Shown here: positions 17,880-25,791 of the stretch, one piece after another
How positions within the stretch are numbered: position 1 is the first letter of the stretch
Layout: each line of letters opens with the position of its first letter
NCBI RefSeq assembly: GCF_002909375.1
Contig: NZ_PPXD01000007.1
Location: forward strand, 372,001-436,000
Source: Cryobacterium zongtaii
Lineage (GTDB): Bacteria; Actinomycetota; Actinomycetes; Actinomycetales; Microbacteriaceae
Length of the DNA: 64,000 bases
Direction of reading: 5' to 3'
The notes under the pieces: generated by a model
Seen by the model: the letters and a program-made list of their open reading frames with translations, nothing else
What the model was told of the DNA's origin: nothing
The model's database searches: none
Translations under genes and position numbers: made by a program

Positions 17880-19424
17880 ATGACCACCGAGCAACACCCG
17901 CAGAGCACACCCGTAGAGCCCGCATCCGTCGCGTCCGTCGATGATGCCCCCACCGGCGACGCATCCGCGACACCCGCGATCGACCCCCACGACCTCGAGG
18001 TGGCCCTGCGCGTGCTCGCCTCCCTGGCCACCATCGACCCGGACGACCCCGACTTCGTCACCGTGCGCCAGGCCACCGCCAAGATGTTCAAGTCGGTGAA
18101 GACCGTGCGCCGCCACGAGAAGCGCCAGCTGATCGCGGACGCGGACCGTGAGGTCATTGCCGCCACCGCCACCGGGGCTCCCACCCGCATCGACGACGAG
18201 ACCATCGGCGCCCAGCTGCGTCTGGGCACCGACCGGCCCTCGGCCGGCGAACTGCTCGTGCCGCGCGCCTGCTACATCTGCAAGCAGAAGTACACCCTCG
18301 TCGACGCGTTCTACCACCAGCTCTGCCCGAGCTGCGCGGCGATGAGCCACACCAAGCGCGACGCCCGTACCGACCTCACCGGCAAACGCGCCCTGCTCAC
18401 CGGCGGCCGCGCCAAGATCGGCATGTACATCGCCCTGCGGCTGCTGCGCGACGGCGCCCACACCACCATCACCACCCGGTTTCCCCGCGACGCGGTGCGC
18501 CGGTTCAGCGCCATGCCCGACTCGAAGGACTGGCTGCACCGCCTCCGCGTTGTCGGCATCGACCTGCGCGACCCCGCCCAGGTGATCGGCCTGGCCGACT
18601 CCGTCGCCGCGCAGGGTCCGCTGGACATCCTGATCAACAACGCGGCGCAGACCGTGCGACGCTCCCCCGGGTCGTACTCCCCGCTGGTGGAGGCCGAGTC
18701 CTCGCCGCTGCCGGACGGCGAACTGCCCGAGATCGTCTCGTTCGGGCACACCAACGATGCGCACCCCACCGCGCTGGCCGCGTCCGTGGCCAGCCACCCG
18801 ATCCTCGCCGCCGCGGCCACCGGCGCCGCCCTCACCGCCGATGACCTCACCGCGTTGGCCCTGGCCCCCGGCTCCTCGTCGCTGGCACGGCTGGCCGCTG
18901 GCACCGCCATCGACGCGGGCGGACTGGTGCCCGACCTGCACGAGGAGAACAGCTGGACGGCCAACGTCGAAGACGTCGACCCACTCGAGATGCTCGAGGT
19001 GCAGCTGTGCAACACCACGGCCCCGTTCCTGCTGGTGAGCCGTCTGCGGGCCTCGATGGCGGCATCCGAGGCTCGGCGCACCTACATCGTGAACGTGTCA
19101 GCGATGGAGGGTGTCTTCGGCCGCGGTTACAAGGGTCCGGGGCACCCGCACACCAACATGGCCAAGGCCGCCCTGAACATGCTCACTCGCACCAGCGCCA
19201 AGGAGATGCTCTCCGACGGCATCCTGATGACCAGCGTCGACACCGGCTGGATCACCGACGAGCGCCCGCACCCCACCAAGATCCGCCTGGCCGAGGAGGG
19301 TTTCCACGCCCCACTCGACCTGGTTGACGGCGCCGCCCGGGTGTACGACCCCATCGTGCGCGGCGAGGCCGGCGAAGACGTGCACGGGGTCTTCCTCAAG
19401 GACTACCGCCCCGGTACCTGGTAG
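17880..19424 (+). CDS. SDR-fold protein with N-terminal zinc ribbon and altered catalytic site
   Basis: Two-part protein of 514 residues. Residues 1-125 are acidic and Ala-rich, with a basic patch near 70-83. A four-Cys zinc ribbon follows (CYIC at 131-134, CPSC at 149-152). An SDR Rossmann domain begins at TGGRAKIG (174-181) with INNAAQT later. The usual YxxxK is replaced: in the HPHTNMAKAAL stretch the Lys is kept but the position four before it is Thr. A Ser remains in VNVSAMEG. A long Ala/Ser insertion lies between NNAA and the active site. A catalytic role is therefore doubtful or unusual; NAD(P) binding is likely. I do not recognise a named family function. Confidence 0.88.
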   Translation: MTTEQHPQSTPVEPASVASVDDAPTGDASATPAIDPHDLEVALRVLASLATIDPDDPDFVTVRQATAKMFKSVKTVRRHEKRQLIADADREVIAATATGAPTRIDDETIGAQLRLGTDRPSAGELLVPRACYICKQKYTLVDAFYHQLCPSCAAMSHTKRDARTDLTGKRALLTGGRAKIGMYIALRLLRDGAHTTITTRFPRDAVRRFSAMPDSKDWLHRLRVVGIDLRDPAQVIGLADSVAAQGPLDILINNAAQTVRRSPGSYSPLVEAESSPLPDGELPEIVSFGHTNDAHPTALAASVASHPILAAAATGAALTADDLTALALAPGSSSLARLAAGTAIDAGGLVPDLHEENSWTANVEDVDPLEMLEVQLCNTTAPFLLVSRLRASMAASEARRTYIVNVSAMEGVFGRGYKGPGHPHTNMAKAALNMLTRTSAKEMLSDGILMTSVDTGWITDERPHPTKIRLAEEGFHAPLDLVDGAARVYDPIVRGEAGEDVHGVFLKDYRPGTW

Positions 19425-19454
19425 GGGGCCGCACCACCCCCTCCTAGCGAAAGG

Positions 19455-19531
19455 TTCATCTCGCGAAAGCGGGTTCACGGCTGCCTCCGCGGCGCTGAAG
19501 CAACCGATTCACCGCTTTCGCGATGAGTTGT
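19455..19531. repeat. Imperfect long palindrome with CGCGAAAGCGG arms
   Basis: CGCGAAAGCGG (left, from about 19462) pairs exactly with CCGCTTTCGCG (right, 19512-19522). Pairing extends imperfectly on both sides through gaps, so about 75 bases can fold. It lies between two same-strand genes and may be a terminator or a second intergenic repeat type. Confidence 0.55.
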
Positions 19532-19586
19532 GGAGAGGATGCGCGGCACTCCCGGCCGCCTCACCGGGAGTGTCGGTGGGCGCCGA

Positions 19587-19592
19587 TAGGGT
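19587..19592 (+). promoter_or_regulatory. -10 element for the DnaQ-like exonuclease (leaderless type)
   Basis: TAGGGT ends 6 bases before the GTG start at 19599; no Shine-Dalgarno sequence is seen. Confidence 0.5.
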
Positions 19593-19598
19593 CGGAAC

Positions 19599-20354
19599 GT
19601 GCAGACATCAACCGCCAAGACCCCGATCGCCGACATCCCCTCGCTGTGCGTGTTCGACCTGGAGACCACGGGTGTGAACACCGATGAGGACCGCATCGTC
19701 ACGTGCTTCATCGGCCGCGTCATGCGCGACGGCACGGTGAACGGCTCGTACAGCTGGCTGCTCAATCCCGGCATCCCCATTCCGGAGGGAGCGTCCGCCA
19801 TCCACGGCATCACCGACGAGGTCGCCCAGCGTGACGGCGTCGACCCGGCCACCGCCATCGCCGAGATGCTCACGGTACTGCGCCGCAGCATCGACGGAGG
19901 CCGCCCGATCGTGGCCTACAACGCCAGCTTCGACCTGTCGATGCTCAACGCCGAGGCCCGCCGCTACGGGCTGGCGCCCATCGAGGACTTCGGCCCGGTG
20001 CTCGACCCCTACGTGATCGACAAGGCTGTGGACCGCTACCGCAAGGGCAAGCGCACCCTGGTGGCCACCGCCGAGTACTACGGCGTGCTGCTCGAGGGGG
20101 CCCACGACGCCGAAGCGGATGCCGTGGCCACCGGTCGGGTCGCCTGGGCCCTGTTGGCCAAGACCGAGGAGACCGACCTGTACACCCTGCACGACCGCCA
20201 GGTCGGTTGGGCCAGGGAGCAGGCCGAGAGCTTCCAGAGCTACCTGCGCAAGTCCAAGGGCGACGACCTGATCGTCATCGACGGTGCCTGGCCGATCCGG
20301 GCCGGCGCCGACCGTGCCGCGGCTGCGCCCATGCTGGCCACACCGGCGATCTAG
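19599..20354 (+). CDS. DEDDh 3'-5' exonuclease (DnaQ-like)
   Basis: Stand-alone DnaQ-fold nuclease of 251 residues that would remove nucleotides from 3' ends of DNA or RNA using two metal ions. ExoI motif is CVFDLETTG, ExoII is AYNASFDLSML, and ExoIII is HDAEADA with the His of the DEDDh type. No polymerase domain is fused. The C-terminal 60 residues (from about 190) are polar and lie outside the catalytic fold. It may act in proofreading or repair; a specific partner cannot be named. The GTG start at 19599 is supported by the -10 element 6 bases before it. It converges on the DUF2332 gene with a gap of 7 bases. Confidence 0.9.
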   Translation: MQTSTAKTPIADIPSLCVFDLETTGVNTDEDRIVTCFIGRVMRDGTVNGSYSWLLNPGIPIPEGASAIHGITDEVAQRDGVDPATAIAEMLTVLRRSIDGGRPIVAYNASFDLSMLNAEARRYGLAPIEDFGPVLDPYVIDKAVDRYRKGKRTLVATAEYYGVLLEGAHDAEADAVATGRVAWALLAKTEETDLYTLHDRQVGWAREQAESFQSYLRKSKGDDLIVIDGAWPIRAGADRAAAAPMLATPAI

Positions 20355-20361
20355 CCTGCCC

Positions 20362-21399
20362 TCAGCCGAGCCAATGCACCGCGCGACCGTGCGGCTGGGC
20401 TAGCGCGACCGCCCGACCGTCCAACGACAGCACGAAGTCAGCCGAACCGGATGCCGCAGGCAGCGTCGACGGCAGCGTCCCGGCCACCCCTGGCACCACG
20501 GTGCGCCCCTCGTTGGCCAGCCAGCGCACCCCACGCTCGGCCCTCAACCGGGCCATGGTCGCCACGAACCGGTCCCGGCCGGCCTCGTCGAGATAGGCCA
20601 GCACCGCCGTGTGGAACACCACGACGGTCGCATCCGGCGGGGCCTCGGCCACGAGAGCCTCGACCTGCTCGTTGAGGTCGCCGCGCACTAGCCGGGGCGG
20701 GGCTGTGCGGGCGACCTGCACGGACGCCCGCAGCCGGGCCCGCCGGTCATCGTGCTCCGGCCAGATCAGAGCCTCCAGCCAGGCCACGTCGGCGGGATCT
20801 GTCACGTCGAGCGGGTTGAGGTCGATGCCGGCCCGCCACACCACGCGAGGCAGCCGGCTCGGCACGGGAACGGAACCGGTCACCGCGCACTCCAGCAGCA
20901 CCGGGCTGGTCCCAGCGGGCGGGTCGAGCAGGGCCGCGCCGTCACCCGGGCCGTCAGCACTGCGACCGCCCGGCCGATACCGATAGCTGTATAAGTCCGG
21001 CAGCAGGCAGAGCCCGGCCGACGCCCCCACCTCGATCAGGGCGAGCGGCCCCGGCAGACTCCCGAGCGCCGGGAGCAGCACCGCGCATCGGCCCGGCTCG
21101 TTGGTCTGGGTCGCGTGGCTGCGGCACGTCTGCTCGACCACCGCCCAGTTCGCGGCCAGCCAGGCCCGGAAACCCAGATAACCGCCGGCCTCGGCGCCGT
21201 GGAACCTGGCCGCGCTGAACACCAGATTGGGTTGCCGTTTGGTCGGCGGCAGCCGGTCGATCAATCCGATCGTCGCCGCATCGAGCGCCACCCCCGCCGC
21301 CCAGGCCTCGTAGCAGGCGCTCAGCCCCCGGGCCTCGACCTCGGCGAAGGCTCGATAGCGCAACGCGGTATCGGCGCCGGCATCCGTGCTGGTTCTCAT
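20362..21399 (-). CDS. DUF2332 family protein
   Basis: Conserved actinobacterial protein of 345 residues with no known biochemical role. The recognisable marks are LGSLPGPLALIEVGASAGLCLL near 120, a motif like the SAM-binding loop of methyltransferases (EVGASAG), then WRAGIDLNPLDV and a VVVFHTAVLAYL strand near 265. The layout looks like a Rossmann methyltransferase-like fold; I infer this from the motifs and cannot confirm it. Start ATG at 21399 is 6 bases after TAGGCT. It diverges from pepN. Confidence 0.85.
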   Translation of the reverse strand: MRTSTDAGADTALRYRAFAEVEARGLSACYEAWAAGVALDAATIGLIDRLPPTKRQPNLVFSAARFHGAEAGGYLGFRAWLAANWAVVEQTCRSHATQTNEPGRCAVLLPALGSLPGPLALIEVGASAGLCLLPDLYSYRYRPGGRSADGPGDGAALLDPPAGTSPVLLECAVTGSVPVPSRLPRVVWRAGIDLNPLDVTDPADVAWLEALIWPEHDDRRARLRASVQVARTAPPRLVRGDLNEQVEALVAEAPPDATVVVFHTAVLAYLDEAGRDRFVATMARLRAERGVRWLANEGRTVVPGVAGTLPSTLPAASGSADFVLSLDGRAVALAQPHGRAVHWLG

Positions 21400-21405
21400 G
21401 CCGGC

Positions 21406-21411
21406 AGCCTA
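21406..21411 (-). promoter_or_regulatory. -10 element for the DUF2332 gene (leaderless type)
   Basis: TAGGCT on the minus strand ends 6 bases before the ATG at 21399. Confidence 0.6.
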
Positions 21412-21440
21412 ATCAGGCGCGCCACCAGCGCCACCGTGGC

Positions 21441-21446
21441 TAGGCT
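21441..21446 (+). promoter_or_regulatory. Candidate -10 element for pepN
   Basis: TAGGCT lies about 60 bases before the likely pepN TTG, which would give a leader near 50 bases that contains the ribosome site. It faces the opposite way to the DUF2332 promoter in the same gap. Confidence 0.5.
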
Positions 21447-21501
21447 TGTTCTCTATGCGGATGCGCCAGAGCGCTCTCGCGAAACGAAGATGGAGAAACC
21501 G

Positions 21502-24045
21502 TTGCCCGGAGAAAACCTCACCAGGATCGAAGCCCAGGAGCGCAAAGCGCTCGTCAGCGTGACCAGCTACGACGTCACCCTTGACCTGACGACGGGTCCC
21601 ACGACCTTCGCCAGCACCACCACGGTCGCCTTCAGCGCCGTGGCCGGTAGCTCGACCTTCATCGACGCGATCACCGAGAGTGTGCACAGCGTCACCCTCA
21701 ACGGCGCCTCGCTTGACCCGGCTGTCGTCAGCGACGGCGTCCGCATTCAGCTTGACGACCTCGCGGCCGAGAACGTGCTCACCGTCGTCGCCGACGCCGC
21801 GTACACGAACACCGGCGAGGGCCTGCACCGTTTCGTCGACCCCGTCGACAACGAGGTGTACCTGTACAGCCAGTTCGAGGTGCCAGACTCCCGCCGCGTC
21901 TTCGCGGTGTTCGAGCAGCCCGACCTCAAGGCCGCCTTCACCTTCACCGTCACCGCGCCCGGCGCCTGGGAGGTCATCTCCAACTCGGCCACGCCAGAGC
22001 CCACGGATGCAGGCAACGGCAACAAGACCTGGGCGTTCGAACCCACCCACACCATCTCCAGCTACATCACCGCCCTCGTGGCCGGTCCGTACGCCGTGGT
22101 GCGCAGCGAGCTCACCTCCAGCGACGGCCGCATCATTCCGCTGGGCCTGTTCAGCCGCAAGAGCCTGTTCGAGTACCTGGATGCCGACTACATCTTCGAC
22201 AAGACCCGCCAGGGCTTCGCCTACTTCGAGGAGAAGTTCGACTTCCCGTACCCGTTCGACAAGTACGACCAGATGTTCGTGCCGGAGTTCAACGCCGGCG
22301 CGATGGAGAACGCCGGCGCGGTCACCTTCACCGAGACCTACGTCTTCCGTTCCAAGGTCACCGACGCGATCAAGGAACGCCGGGTCGTCACGATCCTGCA
22401 CGAGCTGGCGCACATGTGGTTCGGCGACCTGGTCACCATGAAGTGGTGGAACGACCTGTGGCTGAACGAATCGTTCGCCGAGTGGGCGTCCACCATCGCC
22501 ACCGCCGAAGCCACCGAGTGGACCGAAGCCTGGACCACCTTCGCGGCAATGGAGAAGAGCTGGGCGTACCGCCAGGACCAGCTGCCCTCCACCCACCCCG
22601 TCGTGGCCACCATCACCGACCTCGAAGACGTGCAGGTCAACTTCGACGGCATCACCTACGCCAAGGGTGGATCCGTTCTCAAGCAGCTCGTCGCCTGGGT
22701 CGGCATCGACGCGTTCTTCACCGGCGTCGCCTCGTACTTCAAGAAGCACGCCTGGGGCAACACCGAGCTCTCTGACCTGCTCGTCGAGCTCGAGGCCGCC
22801 AGCGGCCGTGACCTCTCCGGCTGGGCCGCCCTCTGGCTCGAGACCGCCGGCGTCAACACCCTGCGCCCGCAGATCGAGGTCGACGACGCCGGGGTCATCA
22901 CCGCGTTCGCCGTGCTGCAGACCGCCACCGAGGACTACCCCACCATCCGCCCGCACCGCCTCGCGATCGGGTTCTACGACCTGGTCGACGGCGCCCTGGT
23001 GCGCACGCACCGCGTCGAGCTCGACGTCGACGGCGTGCAGACGGATGTGCCGGAACTCGTCGGTCGTACCCGTGCCGATCTGATCCTGCTCAACGACGAC
23101 GACCTCGCCTACGCCAAGGTTCGCCTCGACCCGGCCTCGCACGCCGTGGCGCTCGAGCACCTCGCCGCGATCGAGAGCCCGCTGGCCCGCTCGCTGGTCT
23201 GGGGTTCCGTCTGGGACGCCACCCGCGACGCCGAGACCTCGCCGCGCGACTTCGTGAAGCTGGTGCTGGGCAACGTCGCCACCGAGACCGAGTCGACGAC
23301 GCTGCGCACGGTTCTCGGCCAGGTATCACTCGCCGCGCAGTATTACGTGGCCCCCGAGCACCGCGACGCCACCGTCGCCTCGGTCGGCGACGCACTCTGG
23401 GCCTTGGCCCAGGGCGCAGAGGCCGGCAGTGATGCTCAGTTCCAGTTCGTGAAGTTCTTCGCCTCCGTCGCCGAGACGCCGGCCCAGCTGGCCGCCGTTG
23501 CGGGCCTTCGCACCGGTTCGTTCAAGCTGCCGGGCCTGGACATCGACACCGACCTCAGCTGGGAGCTGCTCGCGGCGCTGGTCGCCGGCGGCGAAGCCGG
23601 TGAGGCGGAGATCGCCTCCGCCCTGACCGCGGACAACACCGCCACCGGTGCCCAGTCCGCCGCCAACGCGCGCGCCGCGATCCCCACCATCGAAGGCAAG
23701 CAGGCAGCCTGGGCCTCGCTGATCGACGTGGACACCGCACCGAACACCATCGTGCGGGTCACCGCCGCCGGATTCCTGCGCGCACACGACACGAGCCTGC
23801 TCGAGCCGTTCGTCGGCCAGTACTTCGATGTGCTGCAGAAGGTGTGGGCCGAGCGCAGCTACTCCATCGCCGAGAAGCTGATCGTGGGCCTCTACCCGTC
23901 GCCGCTGTCGAACCAGGCACTGGTCGACGCGACCCGGGCGTGGTTGGACGCCAACCCGGAGCCCGCGGCGCTTCGCCGTCTCGTGGTGGAGAACCTCGCC
24001 GGCGTCGAACGCAGCCTGCGCGTGCAGGCCCGCGACCAGGAGTAG
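21502..24045 (+). CDS. pepN: Aminopeptidase N (M1 family)
   Basis: Zinc aminopeptidase that removes N-terminal residues from peptides in the cytoplasm; about 847 residues. The exopeptidase motif GAMEN is at about 266-270. HELAH at about 300-304 with Glu 19 residues on (NESFAEW) gives the zinc site, and WFGDLVTMKWWNDLWL fits the family. I chose TTG at 21502 because PGENLTRxEAxER is the conserved start in actinobacteria and GGAG lies at the right distance inside the sequence before it; an in-frame ATG at 21490 would add four residues. Its place near clp, nei, rpiB and the DsbA-like gene matches M. tuberculosis. Confidence 0.95.
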   Translation: MPGENLTRIEAQERKALVSVTSYDVTLDLTTGPTTFASTTTVAFSAVAGSSTFIDAITESVHSVTLNGASLDPAVVSDGVRIQLDDLAAENVLTVVADAAYTNTGEGLHRFVDPVDNEVYLYSQFEVPDSRRVFAVFEQPDLKAAFTFTVTAPGAWEVISNSATPEPTDAGNGNKTWAFEPTHTISSYITALVAGPYAVVRSELTSSDGRIIPLGLFSRKSLFEYLDADYIFDKTRQGFAYFEEKFDFPYPFDKYDQMFVPEFNAGAMENAGAVTFTETYVFRSKVTDAIKERRVVTILHELAHMWFGDLVTMKWWNDLWLNESFAEWASTIATAEATEWTEAWTTFAAMEKSWAYRQDQLPSTHPVVATITDLEDVQVNFDGITYAKGGSVLKQLVAWVGIDAFFTGVASYFKKHAWGNTELSDLLVELEAASGRDLSGWAALWLETAGVNTLRPQIEVDDAGVITAFAVLQTATEDYPTIRPHRLAIGFYDLVDGALVRTHRVELDVDGVQTDVPELVGRTRADLILLNDDDLAYAKVRLDPASHAVALEHLAAIESPLARSLVWGSVWDATRDAETSPRDFVKLVLGNVATETESTTLRTVLGQVSLAAQYYVAPEHRDATVASVGDALWALAQGAEAGSDAQFQFVKFFASVAETPAQLAAVAGLRTGSFKLPGLDIDTDLSWELLAALVAGGEAGEAEIASALTADNTATGAQSAANARAAIPTIEGKQAAWASLIDVDTAPNTIVRVTAAGFLRAHDTSLLEPFVGQYFDVLQKVWAERSYSIAEKLIVGLYPSPLSNQALVDATRAWLDANPEPAALRRLVVENLAGVERSLRVQARDQE

Positions 24046-24062
24046 TCCGCCGGCACCACCGG

Positions 24063-24108
24063 ACAACGGCGCCGCCTTCGATGATTTTCATCGTGGCGGC
24101 GCCGTTGT
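24063..24108. terminator. Terminator hairpin after pepN
   Basis: A 14-bp outer stem (24063-24076 with 24095-24108) encloses a second inner stem made of CGATGA and TCATCG around a TTT loop. It starts 17 bases after the pepN stop. Confidence 0.8.
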
Positions 24109-24146
24109 CGTATGGCACCTTCAGGAAGCGCCGAGTCGGCGCTCGG

Positions 24147-24152
24147 TAGACT
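24147..24152 (+). promoter_or_regulatory. -10 element for the mechanosensitive channel
   Basis: TAGACT ends 9 bases before the ATG at 24162, giving a leader of two or three bases at most. Confidence 0.5.
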
Positions 24153-24161
24153 GGTCGATCT

Positions 24162-25307
24162 ATGAACTGGGACACTTTTTGGGCTACGGCCGACTACATC
24201 TGGAACCTGACCATCGTGCAGGTCGTCGTCATCATCATCTTCGCGCTGGTCGCCCGCTGGGTGTTGCTCTTCGTGATCAGGCGGGTCGTCACGCAGATCG
24301 TGTCCGGGGTGAAGAAGGGCCAGAACGTCGACGACACCCAGTCGCTGGACGTGTCACCGGTCACCGCCGTGCGTGTCGTGCAGCGCACCCGCACACTCGG
24401 GTCGGTATTGACCAATATCGTCAACGTCCTGGTCGTCATCGTGACCACCCTGCTGATCATCACGACAATCAACGAGAACATCCTCGGGTCATTCGCCCTG
24501 CTCACCGCCGCTCTCGGCGCCGGCCTGGGTTTCGGCGCCCAGAACATCGTGAAGGACGTGCTCAACGGTCTCTTCATGGTGATGGAAGACCAGCTCGGCG
24601 TGGGCGACGTGGTGGACCTCGGCCTGGCCACCGGAGTCGTCGAGTCCGTCGGCATCCGCATCACCCAGGTGCGTGACATCGAGGGCACCCTCTGGTTCGT
24701 CCGGAACGGCGAGATCCTGCGCACCGGAAACATGTCCCAGGGCTGGGCCCGCGTGATCGTCGACCTTGCGATCCCCTATTCGTCGGATGTCGAGGCTGTG
24801 CAGGCCGAACTGCTCAAGGTCGCCCGAGCCTTGGCGTCCAGCCGCAAGTGGCGCGGGGCGATGCTCGGCAAGCCCGAGATCTGGGGCCTCGAATCCATCT
24901 CGGCGGAGGCCCTCGTTGTGCGCCTGGTCGTGCGCACCCGGGTGGGCGCCCGCTGGGACTTCGCTCGCGACCTGCGGCTCCATCTCAAGAAGGCCCTCGA
25001 CGGGATGGGCTCAGGACTCACCCCGCTCAATAGCGTGGTGATGGCCGCGGCCGACGGATCGGTGTCCGCCGGAAGCAACAACGGTGACGGCGCGGCAGAC
25101 GGTGTCCCGGTGGATGCAGCGGCCCAGGCCGCCGCCGCGCTCCCGAGCACCGACACGGCGCCATTCGAACAGCCCGTCCCCGCCCGCCGGGTTCGTGCCC
25201 CGCGCCGGCCGAAGAAGCCTGCGACGGACCAGCAGCCCGATTCCGGATCGGCCGGCACGCCAGGTGGCGCAGCGGCCACCGAACAGGAGAAGCCCGATGA
25301 CAAGTGA
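24162..25307 (+). CDS. MscS-family mechanosensitive ion channel
   Basis: Pressure-release channel of the plasma membrane, 381 residues. Hydrophobic spans lie at about 15-38, 80-105 and 108-130. The last is the pore-lining helix with the alternating Ala/Gly pattern (LLTAALGAGLGFGAQNIVKD) and leads into the beta domain (GVGDVVDLGLATGVVESVGIR). Residues 285-381 are an Ala/Pro/Lys-rich tail that is absent from E. coli MscS and probably disordered. The gene end overlaps the globin start by 11 bases. Confidence 0.93.
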   Translation: MNWDTFWATADYIWNLTIVQVVVIIIFALVARWVLLFVIRRVVTQIVSGVKKGQNVDDTQSLDVSPVTAVRVVQRTRTLGSVLTNIVNVLVVIVTTLLIITTINENILGSFALLTAALGAGLGFGAQNIVKDVLNGLFMVMEDQLGVGDVVDLGLATGVVESVGIRITQVRDIEGTLWFVRNGEILRTGNMSQGWARVIVDLAIPYSSDVEAVQAELLKVARALASSRKWRGAMLGKPEIWGLESISAEALVVRLVVRTRVGARWDFARDLRLHLKKALDGMGSGLTPLNSVVMAAADGSVSAGSNNGDGAADGVPVDAAAQAAAALPSTDTAPFEQPVPARRVRAPRRPKKPATDQQPDSGSAGTPGGAAATEQEKPDDK

Positions 25308-25737
25308 CAACATCCCGCTCGGAGTACACCTTCGGTCGAGCGAGAACGCCGCCGCCGTGAGCCCGTCGTTCTACCAGGAGGTCGGCGGCCGGCCGTTCTT
25401 CGAGAAGCTCGTCGCCGAGTTCTACCGGGGCGTCGCCGGCGACCCGGTCCTCAAACCGATGTACCCTGAGGAGGACCTTGGCCCCGCTGCGGAGCGGCTG
25501 ACCGGTTTCCTCGAGCAGTACTGGGGCGGGCCGGGCACCTACAGCGAGCAACGCGGACACCCGCGGCTCCGCCAGCGGCACCAGCCTTTCAAGGTGAACC
25601 CGGATTCCCGGGACCGCTGGTTGCTGCACATGCGCAACGCCGTCGACTCCTGCGACCTGCCCCCACTGCAACGCGCCACCCTGTGGGACTACCTCGAGCG
25701 AGCCGCACACGCTATGGTCAACACCTTCGACGCGTAA
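25297..25737 (+). CDS. glbO: Group II truncated hemoglobin (GlbO/trHbO-like)
   Basis: Heme protein of the 2-over-2 globin fold, 146 residues, expected to bind O2 or detoxify NO/peroxide. Visible marks are the SFYQEVGG start, FFEKLVAEFYRGVAGDPVLKPMYPE, the glycine-rich GPGTYSEQRGHPRLRQRHQPF with the proximal His in QRHQPF, and Trp in RDRWLLHM at the G8 position typical of group II. The start at 25297 (MTSDNIPLG) lies inside the last codons of the channel gene with GGAG upstream, so the two genes are probably co-translated. Confidence 0.93.
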   Translation: MTSDNIPLGVHLRSSENAAAVSPSFYQEVGGRPFFEKLVAEFYRGVAGDPVLKPMYPEEDLGPAAERLTGFLEQYWGGPGTYSEQRGHPRLRQRHQPFKVNPDSRDRWLLHMRNAVDSCDLPPLQRATLWDYLERAAHAMVNTFDA

Positions 25738-25791
25738 CACTCGAACCGCACCATCCGCCCCGCAGCACCCCTCACTGACAATGGAGTCACC

